The notes below the pieces were generated by a model that was given only the letters and a program-made list of their open reading frames with translations, was not told the DNA's origin and searched no databases. This document shows, piece after piece, positions 62,953 to 64,000 of a stretch of 64,000 nt of DNA. The position numbers and the translations under genes were made by a program. The stretch is taken from assembly GCF_028769735.1 (NCBI RefSeq), contig NC_088171.1:78819216-78883215 (forward strand). Direction: 5' to 3'. The stretch comes from Zonotrichia leucophrys gambelii. Taxonomy: Eukaryota; Chordata; Aves; Passeriformes; Passerellidae. Within the stretch, counting starts at the first letter, position 1, and each line of letters starts with the position of its first letter.

Positions 62953-63009
62953 ATTCCATTCTTCTGCCTCAATTCCATTCTTCTGCTTCAGTTCCATTCT
63001 TCTGCCTCA
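62953..63009 (+). repeat. Tandem repeat, 19 bp x 3
   Basis: Three adjacent copies of a 19-base unit (ATTCCATTCTTCTGCCTCA) differ by one base each in the second and third copies. It is a small minisatellite in pyrimidine-rich DNA. Confidence 0.95.
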
Positions 63010-64000
63010 GACTGATGTTAATGCAAAACATTCTAAGAAAATCCAAAGTGGCTCTTTAATTGTTCAGCCCTGATGAGCTCCCTCCCAGTTCTTTCTTCTT
63101 TTCCTAAGAATAGGCAGTGAAATTTAGCCATGTGAAAGGGAATTTCACCAAGTTCCAATCAGAAGATTTTATTGTATTTCAGACATCATACCTGAGTTGT
63201 CGAGCCTGCAGCCAAAATGACTCCTTTTCCCTTGGTGGTGTCATTCCCTGCACAGCACACCTGGATTTCCTTCCAAGCTTGGATTGACTTTCAGTGAAGG
63301 ATTCACAGACAGGTTTGTACAAGATTTAGTGAGGGGAAAAAAAGTCTCTCTGCTGACCCTAGATCTCCTCACAGGCCTGCCAGAATCATATCTTGCCCAG
63401 TCACTGGGTCACTCAACTCACAGATGGAGCTGAACTAGGTTTCTTCCGAGGCAGCTTGCACCCACTGAGAACAAGCTGTGCGTGCCTTCTCCCAAAGGCA
63501 AAGCCAGCAAATGGTGACTCTGTTGTCACTAACGCTAATCCCACTGTCAGCACATACTGCACTCTTAACCAAGAACCAGAACTTGGTTTGTAAACAGCAG
63601 TGTGCTATGCTGAAAAAACCAGGAGCATGAAGAAGAATGCTCAAGAAGCTCTTTCAGTGCTGCAGGCTGGACTACTGTGCCATAGTGAAGGAAAAGTGCA
63701 TGTAAACATCAGCATTTAGGTGTTGAAACAAAACTAAGGTGTGAAGATCAGCCAGAAAACTGCAGAGGACACCAATGGCAGCTGTCTGGATGCAAAGAAA
63801 CAGTTCAAGCATCAGCCCTGGAAGACCATGTGTACTTCCCCTTGCACAGCAGGACAGTCTTGTTTGTGTGCTCTGCTAGGAGGGTTTTCACATATCTGAG
63901 ACCGAGATTCTCTGCCTATGGCAAATGCTTCAGTGGATGGCAAATATCTAGCAGAGTGATTCTAGCATGCAGTGCATCATGTTCAGTGAAAAGGTCCCCT

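Larger units (their letters stand above)
56350..64000. other. Upstream flanking DNA, no gene recognised
   Basis: Beyond the CpG island the sequence returns to ordinary AT-rich DNA with a moderately GC-rich patch near 58.4-58.7 kb. No exon, RNA gene or clear CR1 copy was found. It holds T and AAC-rich tracts (57.7 and 59.0-59.2 kb), an inverted repeat at 59.0 kb, and tandem repeats at 60.1 and 63.0 kb. Divergent (+) transcription from the FBXL7 promoter could enter this region. Confidence 0.7.

Noticed and set aside
1..64000. CRISPR arrays, tRNA or rRNA genes, prokaryotic operons, endogenous retroviral genes
   Set aside because: None seen by reading. The only repeats with regular spacing are short tandem duplications, and no retroviral gag, pol or env-like frame was recognised. 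A tRNA scan and repeat masking were not possible here.

Overview
This window reads as vertebrate, most likely avian, nuclear DNA. It is AT-rich and almost gene-empty. It carries seven recognisable CR1 retrotransposon copies, with the 3'-end wording typical of bird genomes, and one sharp CpG island. No bacterial, viral or organellar gene organisation is visible. The species cannot be fixed from sequence alone; crocodilians and turtles also carry CR1.

The window holds the 5' part of one gene on the minus strand, which I recognise as FBXL7, the F-box and leucine-rich-repeat substrate receptor of an SCF ubiquitin ligase. Coding exon 1 (55325-55361) encodes the N-terminus MGANNGKQYGSE plus one base and ends in a GTGAGC donor. 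Exon 2 (16258-16347) begins after a strong polypyrimidine tract and CAG, encodes a Ser/Thr-rich stretch (GKGSSSISSDV... to ...KNAATSE), and ends in a GTAGGC donor. Both junctions are phase 1, so the exons join in frame. The F-box and LRR exons lie beyond the low-coordinate end.

Layout by region: 1-16257 is the 5' part of intron 2, with simple repeats and one CR1 scrap. 16258-16347 is exon 2. 16348-55324 is intron 1 (about 39 kb), with six CR1 copies (one near 19 kb, five between 34.4 and 47.0 kb), homopolymer and AC-rich tracts, and several perfect inverted repeats. 55325 to about 56340 is exon 1, the 5' UTR and the CpG-island promoter. Beyond that, to 64000, is upstream flanking DNA with no recognisable gene.

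The most interesting signals sit in and around the first exon. Gly2 of the N-terminus fits the N-myristoylation pattern. Three short upstream ORFs lie before the start codon; two are joined by an ATGA overlap, and the last runs out of frame past the FBXL7 ATG and stops inside exon 2. An A/AAC-rich tract interrupts the CpG island. On the opposite strand, a consensus splice donor just beyond the island suggests a divergent non-coding transcript. I found nothing that looks like a new multi-gene system. Most long ORFs here are chance ORFs in GC-rich, A-rich or repeat sequence.
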